64,000 nt of DNA, taken from Bacteroidota bacterium. Its GTDB lineage: Bacteria; Bacteroidota; Bacteroidia; Chitinophagales; LD1. Below, one piece after another: positions 43,117 through 52,046 of this stretch. The notes below the pieces were generated by a model that had not been told where the DNA came from, ran no database searches, and saw only the letters and a program-made list of their open reading frames with translations. The DNA lies in contig JAFDYQ010000006.1 of the NCBI GenBank assembly GCA_018267365.1, forward strand, positions 1 to 64,000, given 5' to 3'. The first letter of the stretch is position 1, and every line of letters begins with the position of its first letter. A program made the position numbers and the translations under genes.

Positions 43117-45186
43117 TTAGAATTTCACCAGCTTGCGGTTGAGCGCCGTTATACCATCTGTCAGCTGCACAGTATATACCCCACTACTGAGAAGGTCAGT
43201 ACGCAGAGCAAGGTGCTTGTCTACGGCTGGCAAGATGCCGGCGTAGACATTCTGTACTATCCTTCCTTCCATGTCCAGTATTACCACACTGCCACGTATG
43301 TCACTATTAGTAGATACAAGGAGATCAGCGCTGTGTGCTGCAGGGTTTGGCGTGATACTCATCGTATTTACACGTGTCTGAAGTAGCGAAATGCCCAAGG
43401 TACTTTGACCAATGTTTATATTATCTATATAGAGGTTATTGGTCTTGGTTCCACTTTTTGCCCGTATTTCAAAATTAATGCCCGGGATGCGATACGCAGA
43501 TGGTATTTCCACCGTGACAGTTTGCCAGTTTTGACCTGGGTCCATCACATATGGCGTGGTTTGTACTCCAGCATTGAAAATAGACTGACCCGATATTTTG
43601 TAAAGGTAGTGCCAGGTGCTGCCACAGTCGCTCGACACCCAAAGCGATATCTGTGCGGATGAGTCGTTTGCGTGATTAGGATCTGCTGTAGCATATGAAT
43701 AGTCAAATGAGAAGGTGGCATTCGTACTATCCAGGGTGCTCAGGTCCAGAGGAGGAGAGGCTAAAATATCTACATCGCCTTCGTAGGAGGCGTCTATCTG
43801 ATTTAATTTAAAGCATGATTGACTTTGGTGACCGCCAGCGGTGGATAAATTGAAGGCCGTACTATTATTGTCATAGTTGATGGCTTGCCATGGAGACTGT
43901 GCTGTTGCGCCATGTTCAAAACCTTCAAACAAAGGAGTGGGTAGCTGATAGCCGTCTGTCACATAGACTATAGTTTTGATGGCCTGATCTGATCCATTGG
44001 CATTGGAGACCTGTAGGGATATCTGATGCCACCCAGGTAGCGCAAATGAGACTGTAGCTATCTTGCCGGAGGTTGTATTGGCTGTGGCATCAGCCGGGAA
44101 TGTCCATGTTCTGCTCGAAACGGCGGCATTGTAAGAAGCATCGGTAAAAGTAACGGGAGTGCTGATACAAATATAACGGGCACTAGACGTAAAGTCGGCT
44201 ATAGGCACCGCGCAGGATACCGGATTGGGTACGTCAGTACCCGTAGCAGCCAGGTTGGCTTGCAGGCTAATATTATTCCTCTGGGCAGTAGGCGCGTTGA
44301 GAGTAGCCCACATACGCTCCGTCTGGCCCTTGGTGAACATATAGTGGCAAGTACCGCTTGTCATAATGTTTTGTACGTTTTCTCTAACTGTAGGATTACA
44401 AATGCTTTGCGAAGTGTCGCAGGCACTATTGACATAACTCATGGGTGGGGTGTCGGCTACATAGTCATTGATGGTGTCAGTGCAGACAGACTCCAGATGA
44501 AGCAGATTTAGCCAGTGCCCGGCCATATGCGCAGAGAGATTTCTCAAATATGGGTTATTGGTACCTGCCATCAAGCTTTTCAGCATGAGACCGTCTATCG
44601 CTGGAGCAGCGTCTACAACCGGCGGGTCGAATGCATAACCCAAAGTGCCGTAATACGATGCATCATAATACAATGCTTTACTCAGCCATATATTCAGGTA
44701 CTTATCCCGTGGCCAGTCATTGATTCTTGTATAGTCGTCTCCTACATAGGTAGCCTGGGTATATATACGATCTATGCCATTTGTGCAATTGCCATTGGGA
44801 TCTTTTTGTGCCAGCCTGAATTCAATTTGAGCATTGCCTATCAGTGTGTCAAATGGATATGCGACAGCCGATAGTTCCGGGTTAGACGCGCTGAAATATT
44901 CATTAAGATGAGATAGTTCGACGGAGATGACGGAGTCAGATAATAATTCACTACCGCCATCGTGTATGATATGAAAGACCACAGGAACAACGTAAGAGGT
45001 GGAACGGGCCGCATGATCCGTTGGATGATGGGAGATAAGCTCTTTCGTAAATGCCTCCAGACTGTCCTTGGTCTGCTGATTATATCCGGGCTCAAGAGAC
45101 CTATAAAGGGCACAGGCGGGTGTAGATTGACCTTTGACGTGTTCGAGGCAAAAGCTAAGGATAGCAAGGAGTAGGAATCGTTTCAT
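43117..45186 (-). CDS. Pappalysin-like (M43) secreted protein with damaged zinc motif and T9SS sorting domain
   Basis: A 689-residue exported protein. After the signal peptide (MKRFLLLAILSFCLEHVKG), residues about 40-310 follow the M43 cytophagalysin plan: VPVVFHIIHDGG, a GIDRIY block, YLNIWL, then the zinc site, CTDTINDYVADTPP, and FTKGQTERMW. The expected HExxHxxGxxH reads HMAGHWLNLLH: His220, 224 and 230 remain, but the catalytic Glu is Met221 and the Gly is Asn227, and the Met-turn NYMDY is NIMTSG. It should bind zinc poorly and not cut peptides. A PKD domain, a jelly-roll MAM-like domain and a type A sorting domain (TPNPAAHSADL) complete it. Confidence 0.88.
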   Translation of the reverse strand: MKRFLLLAILSFCLEHVKGQSTPACALYRSLEPGYNQQTKDSLEAFTKELISHHPTDHAARSTSYVVPVVFHIIHDGGSELLSDSVISVELSHLNEYFSASNPELSAVAYPFDTLIGNAQIEFRLAQKDPNGNCTNGIDRIYTQATYVGDDYTRINDWPRDKYLNIWLSKALYYDASYYGTLGYAFDPPVVDAAPAIDGLMLKSLMAGTNNPYLRNLSAHMAGHWLNLLHLESVCTDTINDYVADTPPMSYVNSACDTSQSICNPTVRENVQNIMTSGTCHYMFTKGQTERMWATLNAPTAQRNNISLQANLAATGTDVPNPVSCAVPIADFTSSARYICISTPVTFTDASYNAAVSSRTWTFPADATANTTSGKIATVSFALPGWHQISLQVSNANGSDQAIKTIVYVTDGYQLPTPLFEGFEHGATAQSPWQAINYDNNSTAFNLSTAGGHQSQSCFKLNQIDASYEGDVDILASPPLDLSTLDSTNATFSFDYSYATADPNHANDSSAQISLWVSSDCGSTWHYLYKISGQSIFNAGVQTTPYVMDPGQNWQTVTVEIPSAYRIPGINFEIRAKSGTKTNNLYIDNINIGQSTLGISLLQTRVNTMSITPNPAAHSADLLVSTNSDIRGSVVILDMEGRIVQNVYAGILPAVDKHLALRTDLLSSGVYTVQLTDGITALNRKLVKF

Positions 45187-45290
45187 AGTGGTTGATTTGT
45201 GTCATATAAAGGTAGAGAGGCCAGCATGCAAATGCAAGACTTTCTGAAAACATGACAAACGGATGACTGCTACATTATCGAAAGATGCGC

Positions 45291-46394
45291 TTACTCTATC
45301 TTGTTAGCCTTGCAGGGGCCGCCATCCATAGAGGCGATCCAGCTCGTGATCAGCTCCACTCCCTCCTGGTGTACCATCGTGCGGCCTACCTCCGGCATTT
45401 TGATACCGGCATCATTAGATGCCATACGGAATGGCATGATAGAGTGTGCCGGGTCTCCGGGTGCGATGTCTACTAGTAGATTGCCTGTGCCGCGGCCGGC
45501 AGATACCGGCGTCTTGCAGACGCCCACATGCTCCAGTTCTTTCATATCCCAATTGAGGTAAAGGCCGGAGGTATAGGCCGGTCCACCGGGATTGTGGCAG
45601 TGGCCGCAGTTGACATCCAGATAGGCGCGCGCGCGATCATTGAGACTGGCAGTAGTATCTGCATAGGCCACCATCTTCACACATTTAGACAGCTCTGGCA
45701 TGCCTTTCATAAAGCCAGCTGCAGCGAGTTTCTCCAGCTGATTAGCCTTGCCATCGGCGAAGGCATAGTCTCTGTTCAGGTTGCGCACCTTGGGTCCTAT
45801 AGGGGTGATAGCACCATTGATCCAGTGGCAGCCCTTGCATTGATTCTTATTGGGGATGATATAATCTGTTTCTTTCTTTTCGCCCTTCTCGTCTATCCAG
45901 CTTACTTTTTTGATGTCGCCGGCCAGATCGAGCTTGGCGTCTTTCTGGTCTTCATTCCAGATATAGGTCAGGGCCTCCCAGCCGCTCTCGCGGTGTACCA
46001 GCAGACGAGTCTCTATGATACGGCGGTTCTCCTCAGGCTTGCGGAAATCTGCGGGGTAGTAGAAGTTTTTGATCAGGCAGGCACCTACCGGAAACTTTAA
46101 GGCTGTCTCCTCCTGATAGTCTACGGTCTTGCCATCCGGCATATAGATAAAGCGGGCCTTGTGAGCATAATCTGTAAAGAGCGGGCTATTCAGGTCGTAT
46201 GGCAGGATGCGGTCATTAGGTTTGAGGTCGTGCGTATTGCCCTTGAAGAAACGATACTGAGACAATAGTTCAAATGGCTTGGCTGCTACATCGAGCATTA
46301 CGGGGCCTTCTGCACCACTATTGCAGCCTGCTATATACGCCGCCATACCTCCCGCAAAAAGAACTAAGATCGCAAACCTGATATACCTGCTCAT
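45291..46394 (-). CDS. SO2930-family diheme c-type cytochrome lipoprotein
   Basis: A 367-residue exported lipoprotein. Translation from 46394 (MSRYIRFAILVLFAGG) gives a signal with lipobox Cys in AYIAGCNSG. The SO2930 family pattern is clear: PYDLNSPLFTDYAHKARFIY, then KFPVGACLIKNFYYPADFR, and two heme-binding motifs, CKGCH in NKNQCKGCHWING and CGHCH in DVNCGHCHNPGG. The family is usually encoded beside a parallel beta-helix protein of the same name class; that partner is not next to it here. It is presumably an electron carrier on the outer side of the cell, with unknown redox partner. Confidence 0.9.
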   Translation of the reverse strand: MSRYIRFAILVLFAGGMAAYIAGCNSGAEGPVMLDVAAKPFELLSQYRFFKGNTHDLKPNDRILPYDLNSPLFTDYAHKARFIYMPDGKTVDYQEETALKFPVGACLIKNFYYPADFRKPEENRRIIETRLLVHRESGWEALTYIWNEDQKDAKLDLAGDIKKVSWIDEKGEKKETDYIIPNKNQCKGCHWINGAITPIGPKVRNLNRDYAFADGKANQLEKLAAAGFMKGMPELSKCVKMVAYADTTASLNDRARAYLDVNCGHCHNPGGPAYTSGLYLNWDMKELEHVGVCKTPVSAGRGTGNLLVDIAPGDPAHSIMPFRMASNDAGIKMPEVGRTMVHQEGVELITSWIASMDGGPCKANKIE

Positions 46395-46528
46395 AATGTG
46401 TTGTAAAAAGTTGCCCAAAATTGCGGCAAAATACCTGAAAAGAAAACCCTGATTAACACCTCTTGGCGCCGTTTTCAGCTATCTGCCGCGTTATTCCTTT
46501 ATACCAATGAGATACATGATTTTGCTCA

Positions 46529-47191
46529 CTATGTAGATAATAGCTCTTCAGTCGTGACTGGCTCGACTATCACTGGCACGTCATTGTTAGAAATGGTATC
46601 AGAAACAGCCAGATGCGCGGCAAAGTTCGCACCCACATCCATTTTACGCCATCGGAAGGCATCAGATCCGACTGCTAGGGGAGAGATAGTGGTGTCTAGA
46701 GCGTGGAAAGGTATTTCAATACCGTGGCCAGATGCTTTAGCCACTGCCTCCTTGATGGTCCAGATATCCCAGAAGTTTGTCCCCGATTGAGGCTCTGAGA
46801 GCATAGCCCATTCATTATCTGTGAGTACGTGTTTATAGTCGCTGAGGTCAATATCCTGGATCTTTTCTGCATCCATACCTATCGGACCTGAAGTGCTGCC
46901 GCCGCATAATACCAACCCATCTGTGTGGGCAATGCTAAAGTCAAAATTAGTGTCTAAAAAGGGCTTAAGATGTATGGTATACTTGACATCAGAAAGTGAC
47001 AACGGGAGTGAATATTCGCGGAACAATCTCCGCAGGAGCAGCCTACCTGCGAGTCGCGATAGAAGTTCACTACGTATCTTATAGACAGAAACCCGCTGGC
47101 GAAATGCTTCGGGCATCAGGCTTAGTGCCTGACGCATTTCCGTATCGGTCCACTCCGATAGGATATTGTATAATAGTACTTTAATGCTCAT
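46529..47191 (-). CDS. 4'-phosphopantetheinyl transferase (Sfp type)
   Basis: Attaches the phosphopantetheine arm of CoA to a Ser of carrier domains, turning them from apo to holo form. The 220-residue size fits the Sfp/EntD group. Motifs visible: FSIAHTDGLVLC, the magnesium site IGMDAEKIQDIDL (Asp and Glu), and WTIKEAVAKASGHGI. The ATG at 47191 is chosen; the frame to 47248 adds an unlikely basic lead. It is divergent from the Pls-type NRPS across 162 bp, so the carrier domain of that protein (Ser550) is its obvious substrate. Confidence 0.93.
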   Translation of the reverse strand: MSIKVLLYNILSEWTDTEMRQALSLMPEAFRQRVSVYKIRSELLSRLAGRLLLRRLFREYSLPLSLSDVKYTIHLKPFLDTNFDFSIAHTDGLVLCGGSTSGPIGMDAEKIQDIDLSDYKHVLTDNEWAMLSEPQSGTNFWDIWTIKEAVAKASGHGIEIPFHALDTTISPLAVGSDAFRWRKMDVGANFAAHLAVSDTISNNDVPVIVEPVTTEELLST

Positions 47192-47353
47192 TGGCGTCAG
47201 ATTTGCTCTGGTGGACTTGTAGATAAGTGTAGCCCTTGCTTTGGGCAAAAAAAAATATTATTGTCAAGATAAACCAATCGCAGCTGACCACCTCTAAAGT
47301 GGCAGCACGTATAAGCCAGCAGACCATCTGCCGCCGTGGGTAAAAGTCACAGT

Positions 47354-50300
47354 ATGAGTATAATCATCGGGCCGGTAAGGCCGGATCTGATACGCGAGGA
47401 GACGCTGGCCGATATGTACCGGGTCTCAGCTTCGCTGCGTCCTCACAAGACTGCCCTGATCTTTGATGATAGATGTGTCACCTACGCCGAGCTGGACAGA
47501 TGGACTGATGCCATTGCAGCCTTTCTTCAGAGCCGGGGTATAGGACGAGGCTTTTCCGTCGGTCTCTGGTGGCCGCGCAGCCTGGAGCTCCATGCTGCTA
47601 TACTGGGCATAGTCAAATCCGGTGCAGCCTATGTGCCACTCGATAGGGAGATGCCACTGGAGCGCGTTCAAACCGTAATGCAGGAGGTGGGAGCAGCAGC
47701 CTGTTTCACAGACTCTGATGACGATATGTGTTGCGCTACGCTCAGGGTGCCACCCATGCCTGATGCCGATACCTTCGTCACGGTGTCATCCGGTCCGCTA
47801 CCCGCAGACCGCGCCTATGTACTATACACCTCGGGCAGCACAGGCAGGCCCAAGGGCATACCTATAGCTCACCGTCAGATAGCGCATCTGGTCAGGTCAG
47901 AAAACTCACTACTGGGTATCCGTGAGGATGATAAGGTCTATCAGGGATTCTCTGTGTCCTTTGATATGTGGTGCGAGGAGGTATGGATAGGGCTGCATGC
48001 AGGTGCTACTATCTGGATAGCGGATGCGACTACCGCTAAGGTAGTAGATGAGCTGAGTCAGGTGCTGCGCGAGCAGCGCATCACAGTGCTACATGCGGTG
48101 CCCAGTCTGCTGGCCGTGATGGATGAGGATATACCATCCCTGCGCCTGGTCAATGCCGGTGGAGAGGCGTGCACTCCTCAGGTGCTTACCAAATGGGCGC
48201 ATGGAGATCGTAAGTTCTTTAACGGCTATGGGCCAACAGAAACAACCGTAAGCGCCAGTTACGCAGAAATGCGCGCAGGAGATAAGATCACAATAGGAAA
48301 GCCGCTGCCTAACTATAATATGGCGGTGGTAGATGAGCACTACGAGCTTATACCCTTCGGGCAAAAAGGCCAATTGGTCATCACCGGTCCGGGTGTCAGC
48401 GAAGGTTATGTGAATAGGCCTGACCTCACGGCGGATAAGTTTCGCAGAAAGACGGCCTCGCTGGCGGCACTGCCGGGAGATATCATGTATCTCTCAGGAG
48501 ATTCGGTGGTTATGCAGCCTGACGGTGAGATAGAGTTTCACGGACGTATAGACGACCAGATCAAGCTCCGTGGCTATCGCATAGAGCTGGGCGAGATAGA
48601 AAATCAACTGCATGCGCAGACAGGCGTATCCGCAGCTGCCGTAGCTGTGCGCAAGGATAGTAACGATCAGGATGAGCTGGTAGGCTATGTGCTGATGCAT
48701 GGTGAGGTGGCCTTTGATGAGCAGGCATTTCGATCGGAGCTGGCAAAAGTGCTACCGCCGTACATGGTGCCTGCGGTGATACTAGAGCTGTCTGAGATGC
48801 CACGCCTGCCTAGCGGCAAAGTAGATCGCAAGAAACTCCCCCGGCCTGTCATATTTGAGGAGGCACCGCGGTCTTATCACAGCGAGACAATAGATGACAG
48901 CGCACCACTTGCAGATAAAGTCACGGCCATTTTACGCGGCATATTTCCGGGCAGGGACATCAGTACCGGCGATGATTTTTTTACAGATCTCGGAGGGCAT
49001 TCATTGCTCGCTGCAGCCTTTGTATCTCGCATGCGCAGTATCGGAGGTTTGCCGCAGGCATCTATCAGAGATGTATATCAGCACCGGCCCATAGGTAACC
49101 TGACTTCGCACTGGAAAAATATACAAGGTACGCCCGGCAAAACCAGAAAGAAAAGAGTATTTCATACCGTGCCGACATCCCGCTACATGCTTTGCTGGGC
49201 AGCGCAATCGGTAGCACTATTGGGCATTTATACACTCTTTGCGCTACAGATATTTGTACCCTACCTGGGCTACTACTACATACAGCAGGCTACAGATAGC
49301 TATGGCTACGCCATACTGGGCGCTCTGGCTTTTTTCTGCCTCATGCCGCCGTTATTTTCTTTGATATCTGTCCTGATCAAATGGGTAGTGATAGGCCGCT
49401 TCAGAGCAGGGGACTATCCGCTGTGGGGTACGTATTATTTCCGCTGGTGGCTGGTCAATACAGTACAAGGTCTGGCGCAGATGGAGTTTCTGAACGGTAC
49501 ACCTCTATACCCTATGTACCTGAGGTGGATGGGAGTGAAGGTGGCACCGGATGCACAGATAGCTGCAGCAAAAATAGGCGCAGAAGATCTGCTGACCATA
49601 GGACGCGATGTGAGCATCAGCTCGCAGGTATTGTTTAACAATGCATGGGTAGAAGGCGGACTGCTGAAAATACGTGAGATCAAAATAGGTGATCATGCCT
49701 ATATAGGCAGCAGTGCAGTGATAGCCGGGGATACGGTGATAGAGGAGTGGGGAGAGCTAGGCGATCTCAGTGCTCTGCCGCAAGGGCAAAGGATCAGACG
49801 AGGAGAGGTATGGCATGGCAGCCCGGCTCAGCGCGTAGCGACCAGAGACATAAAAGACCTGCCGCAGCCGCTGGAGGTTTCACCTCATAAGCTTTTCGTT
49901 TATAAGATTGTCTTTACAGCATTGCTCCTGGTTTTTCCTTTTGCGATGCTGGTGCCACTGCTACCTGCACTGCTCGGACTGAACTATCTGGATAATACGA
50001 CTGTAGTAGATTATGATTTTCACTACCTGGTATGGACACCTTTCCTCGCGTTATCTTACGTGGTAATTTTTATCCTGCAGACAGTAGTATTGACACGACT
50101 GCTACAGCACGGTATCGGGCCGGGCACGTATCCCGTACATAGCCGTATCTATATACGAAAGTGGCTCTCTGAGCAGCTGATGGCACTCTCTCTCATAGTG
50201 GTCCATCCTATCTACGCTACGGTGTATATCACGTCCATATTCCGGGCGCTGGGCGCCAAAGTAGGCAAGAACACAGAGATCTCTACCGCCAATAATGTGA

Positions 50301-51298
50301 CGCATCCGCTTTTTGAGATAGGAGAGGAGTCGTTCATAGCAGATGCTGTGACGCTAGGCGAGGCAGATATACGCGGGCAACGATTGATCCTCGACCACAC
50401 TGTGATAGGTAGCAATAGCTTCGTAGGCAATAGCGCGCTGATACCCCAGGGCTACCACATGCCTGATGATATGCTGGTAGGTGTACTGTCCACGCCGCCT
50501 TCTTCGCAGCAGATGGATGACCGACCGGGCAGTGATTGGTTTGGCTCACCTGCTATCGCGCTACCGCACAGGCAGCAGAGCTACCCGTATCCGCGCACCC
50601 TTACACACACACCATCACCATTGCGCCGGCTGGCACGCGCCTTCATAGAGTTGATCCGCATCATTATCCCGCAGACAGCCGTTATTTGTTTAAGCGTGGT
50701 GTTCATTGGCTATTGTCATGGCCTCATAGTAGACCGTCCCATCTGGATGCTCATCACATTCTTTCCTATCTATTACCTCACTATCATCGGATTACCGGCA
50801 TTCCTGATCACGGTAGCTATGAAATGGCTGCTGGTAGGCAAATACAAAGTCGCGCAACACCCGATGTGGACGCGCCCGGTTTGGTTTAGCGAAGCCGTCA
50901 CAGCTACCTACGAGTCGCTGTCAAAGACTTTTCTCCTGGAATATCTGAAGGGCACTCCATGGCTACCCGTGGCTCTCCGCATGATGGGCGTGAAAGTAGG
51001 CAAGCGCGCCTGGCTGAATACGCTCGACATCACAGAGTATGACATGGTGACTATAGGAGATGATACGGCGCTCAATAGCGACTGTGGTCCGCAGACGCAC
51101 CTCTTCGAAGATCGGGTGATGAAGATCGGCAAGGTGAAAATGGGAGACCGCTGCAGTATAGGTGCCAGATCTATCGTGCTATATGATAGTGAACTGGGAG
51201 ATGACACGAGCTATGCGGCTCTCTCGCTGGTCATGAAGGGAGAGGTGCTGGCACCCGGCACCGACTGGGAGGGTAGTCCTGTGCGGCCAAAGCAATAA
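47354..51298 (+). CDS. Pls/PosA-family single-module nonribosomal peptide synthetase
   Basis: A 1314-residue membrane enzyme with the layout of epsilon-poly-L-lysine synthetase. Residues about 20-495 are an adenylation domain: YVLYTSGSTGRPKG, SFDMWCEEVW, NGYGPTETTV, YLSGDSVV and IDDQIKLRGYRIELGEIE, and PSGKVDRKKL near the end. A carrier domain follows, with Ser550 in DLGGHSLLAA. Then come six predicted membrane helices in pairs (about 611-682, 849-914, 1104-1155) separating three soluble domains with hexapeptide (left-handed beta-helix) character. There is no condensation or thioesterase domain; in Pls the three tandem domains join monomers instead. Aligned by hand, the specificity residues include the Asp that holds the amino group and a Glu at the position after it, compatible with a basic residue. 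Start at 47354, not the GTG at 47336. Confidence 0.93.
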   Translation: MSIIIGPVRPDLIREETLADMYRVSASLRPHKTALIFDDRCVTYAELDRWTDAIAAFLQSRGIGRGFSVGLWWPRSLELHAAILGIVKSGAAYVPLDREMPLERVQTVMQEVGAAACFTDSDDDMCCATLRVPPMPDADTFVTVSSGPLPADRAYVLYTSGSTGRPKGIPIAHRQIAHLVRSENSLLGIREDDKVYQGFSVSFDMWCEEVWIGLHAGATIWIADATTAKVVDELSQVLREQRITVLHAVPSLLAVMDEDIPSLRLVNAGGEACTPQVLTKWAHGDRKFFNGYGPTETTVSASYAEMRAGDKITIGKPLPNYNMAVVDEHYELIPFGQKGQLVITGPGVSEGYVNRPDLTADKFRRKTASLAALPGDIMYLSGDSVVMQPDGEIEFHGRIDDQIKLRGYRIELGEIENQLHAQTGVSAAAVAVRKDSNDQDELVGYVLMHGEVAFDEQAFRSELAKVLPPYMVPAVILELSEMPRLPSGKVDRKKLPRPVIFEEAPRSYHSETIDDSAPLADKVTAILRGIFPGRDISTGDDFFTDLGGHSLLAAAFVSRMRSIGGLPQASIRDVYQHRPIGNLTSHWKNIQGTPGKTRKKRVFHTVPTSRYMLCWAAQSVALLGIYTLFALQIFVPYLGYYYIQQATDSYGYAILGALAFFCLMPPLFSLISVLIKWVVIGRFRAGDYPLWGTYYFRWWLVNTVQGLAQMEFLNGTPLYPMYLRWMGVKVAPDAQIAAAKIGAEDLLTIGRDVSISSQVLFNNAWVEGGLLKIREIKIGDHAYIGSSAVIAGDTVIEEWGELGDLSALPQGQRIRRGEVWHGSPAQRVATRDIKDLPQPLEVSPHKLFVYKIVFTALLLVFPFAMLVPLLPALLGLNYLDNTTVVDYDFHYLVWTPFLALSYVVIFILQTVVLTRLLQHGIGPGTYPVHSRIYIRKWLSEQLMALSLIVVHPIYATVYITSIFRALGAKVGKNTEISTANNVTHPLFEIGEESFIADAVTLGEADIRGQRLILDHTVIGSNSFVGNSALIPQGYHMPDDMLVGVLSTPPSSQQMDDRPGSDWFGSPAIALPHRQQSYPYPRTLTHTPSPLRRLARAFIELIRIIIPQTAVICLSVVFIGYCHGLIVDRPIWMLITFFPIYYLTIIGLPAFLITVAMKWLLVGKYKVAQHPMWTRPVWFSEAVTATYESLSKTFLLEYLKGTPWLPVALRMMGVKVGKRAWLNTLDITEYDMVTIGDDTALNSDCGPQTHLFEDRVMKIGKVKMGDRCSIGARSIVLYDSELGDDTSYAALSLVMKGEVLAPGTDWEGSPVRPKQ

Positions 51299-51928
51299 AT
51301 GAAACTGACTATGAAACATTGGAAAATACTTTTTGCAATAATTTATTGTATACCGTTTGCACTGATAGCTGCAGAGAAAGACTCTATCTGCTCTGCTCCG
51401 CTGAAATATGAAGTGCTGGATAAAAACGCGGATGTGGATGCCTTTTTGCGGCTGGCGGAGGACAAACACTATAACCTTTACTACAGCGGCTCAGACCTGA
51501 TCATAGAGCAGCGGAAAAGGAAGGGTACACTGTATCTGGTACATGGCCAGAGCTTCGCCTCCTACCAGAATGAGGAAATGTACATAGACTCGGCCTGGTT
51601 TCAGAATATAGGTGATATACCAGACCGGGAACTGGTGATACGGTATTCCCTTTTCAGCCTGCAGCCCGCCAGCAATACGAAGTCAAAACACCTCATCATT
51701 ATCGATCCTGACCAGAAAAAGATACTGCTCAATATTGCGACCTATGATTTCAAGATAGCACCGGATGAAAACGGTAAGATCATAGACTACCTGTATGAGG
51801 CCGATGTACAACTCTTCTTCAATGGTCTTCGTGTCAAAGGCACCGAAGACTCTGATATAGACAATCCTGCTATCCAGATGGAGGATGGTATCTACCACCG
51901 CCGTGGTCGTTGTTTTGTAAAACGCTGA
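51299..51928 (+). CDS. Secreted protein of unknown function, coupled to the NRPS gene
   Basis: A 209-residue exported protein. The ATG follows the NRPS stop codon with no gap (TAA-ATG), so the two genes are coupled in translation; a start at 51311 (MKHWKILF) is also possible. The signal region is MKHWKILFAIIYCIPFALIAA. The mature part is a beta-rich chain with several acidic and Tyr-rich strands (YLVHGQSFASYQNEEMYID, VIRYSLFSLQP) and no motif I recognise. Its place suggests a role in handling, binding or immunity to the peptide product, but this is inference from position only. Confidence 0.75.
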   Translation: MKLTMKHWKILFAIIYCIPFALIAAEKDSICSAPLKYEVLDKNADVDAFLRLAEDKHYNLYYSGSDLIIEQRKRKGTLYLVHGQSFASYQNEEMYIDSAWFQNIGDIPDRELVIRYSLFSLQPASNTKSKHLIIIDPDQKKILLNIATYDFKIAPDENGKIIDYLYEADVQLFFNGLRVKGTEDSDIDNPAIQMEDGIYHRRGRCFVKR

Positions 51929-51970
51929 TTTATATCTGTTTTCGCTACTTGCGTAAGGGCGTTTATTTTA

Positions 51971-52001
51971 TTTGCTACTAAGGCAGAAGCGGTTATTTTT
52001 G
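51971..52001 (+). promoter_or_regulatory. Promoter of gap, near-perfect consensus
   Basis: TTTG (51971-51974), exactly 19 bp, TATTTTTG (51994-52001): full match to the Bacteroidota TTTG-N19-TAnnTTTG pattern. It predicts a leader of about 40 nt before the ATG at 52047. Confidence 0.8.
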
Positions 52002-52046
52002 CGCCGTCTTAGATTTCATTTATCCGCTATTAAACACGCTTCCATT

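Noticed and set aside
46529..51928. Multi-module NRPS or hybrid polyketide cluster
   Set aside because: There is one adenylation and one carrier domain only, no condensation, ketosynthase or thioesterase domain, and no export pump or regulator next to it.
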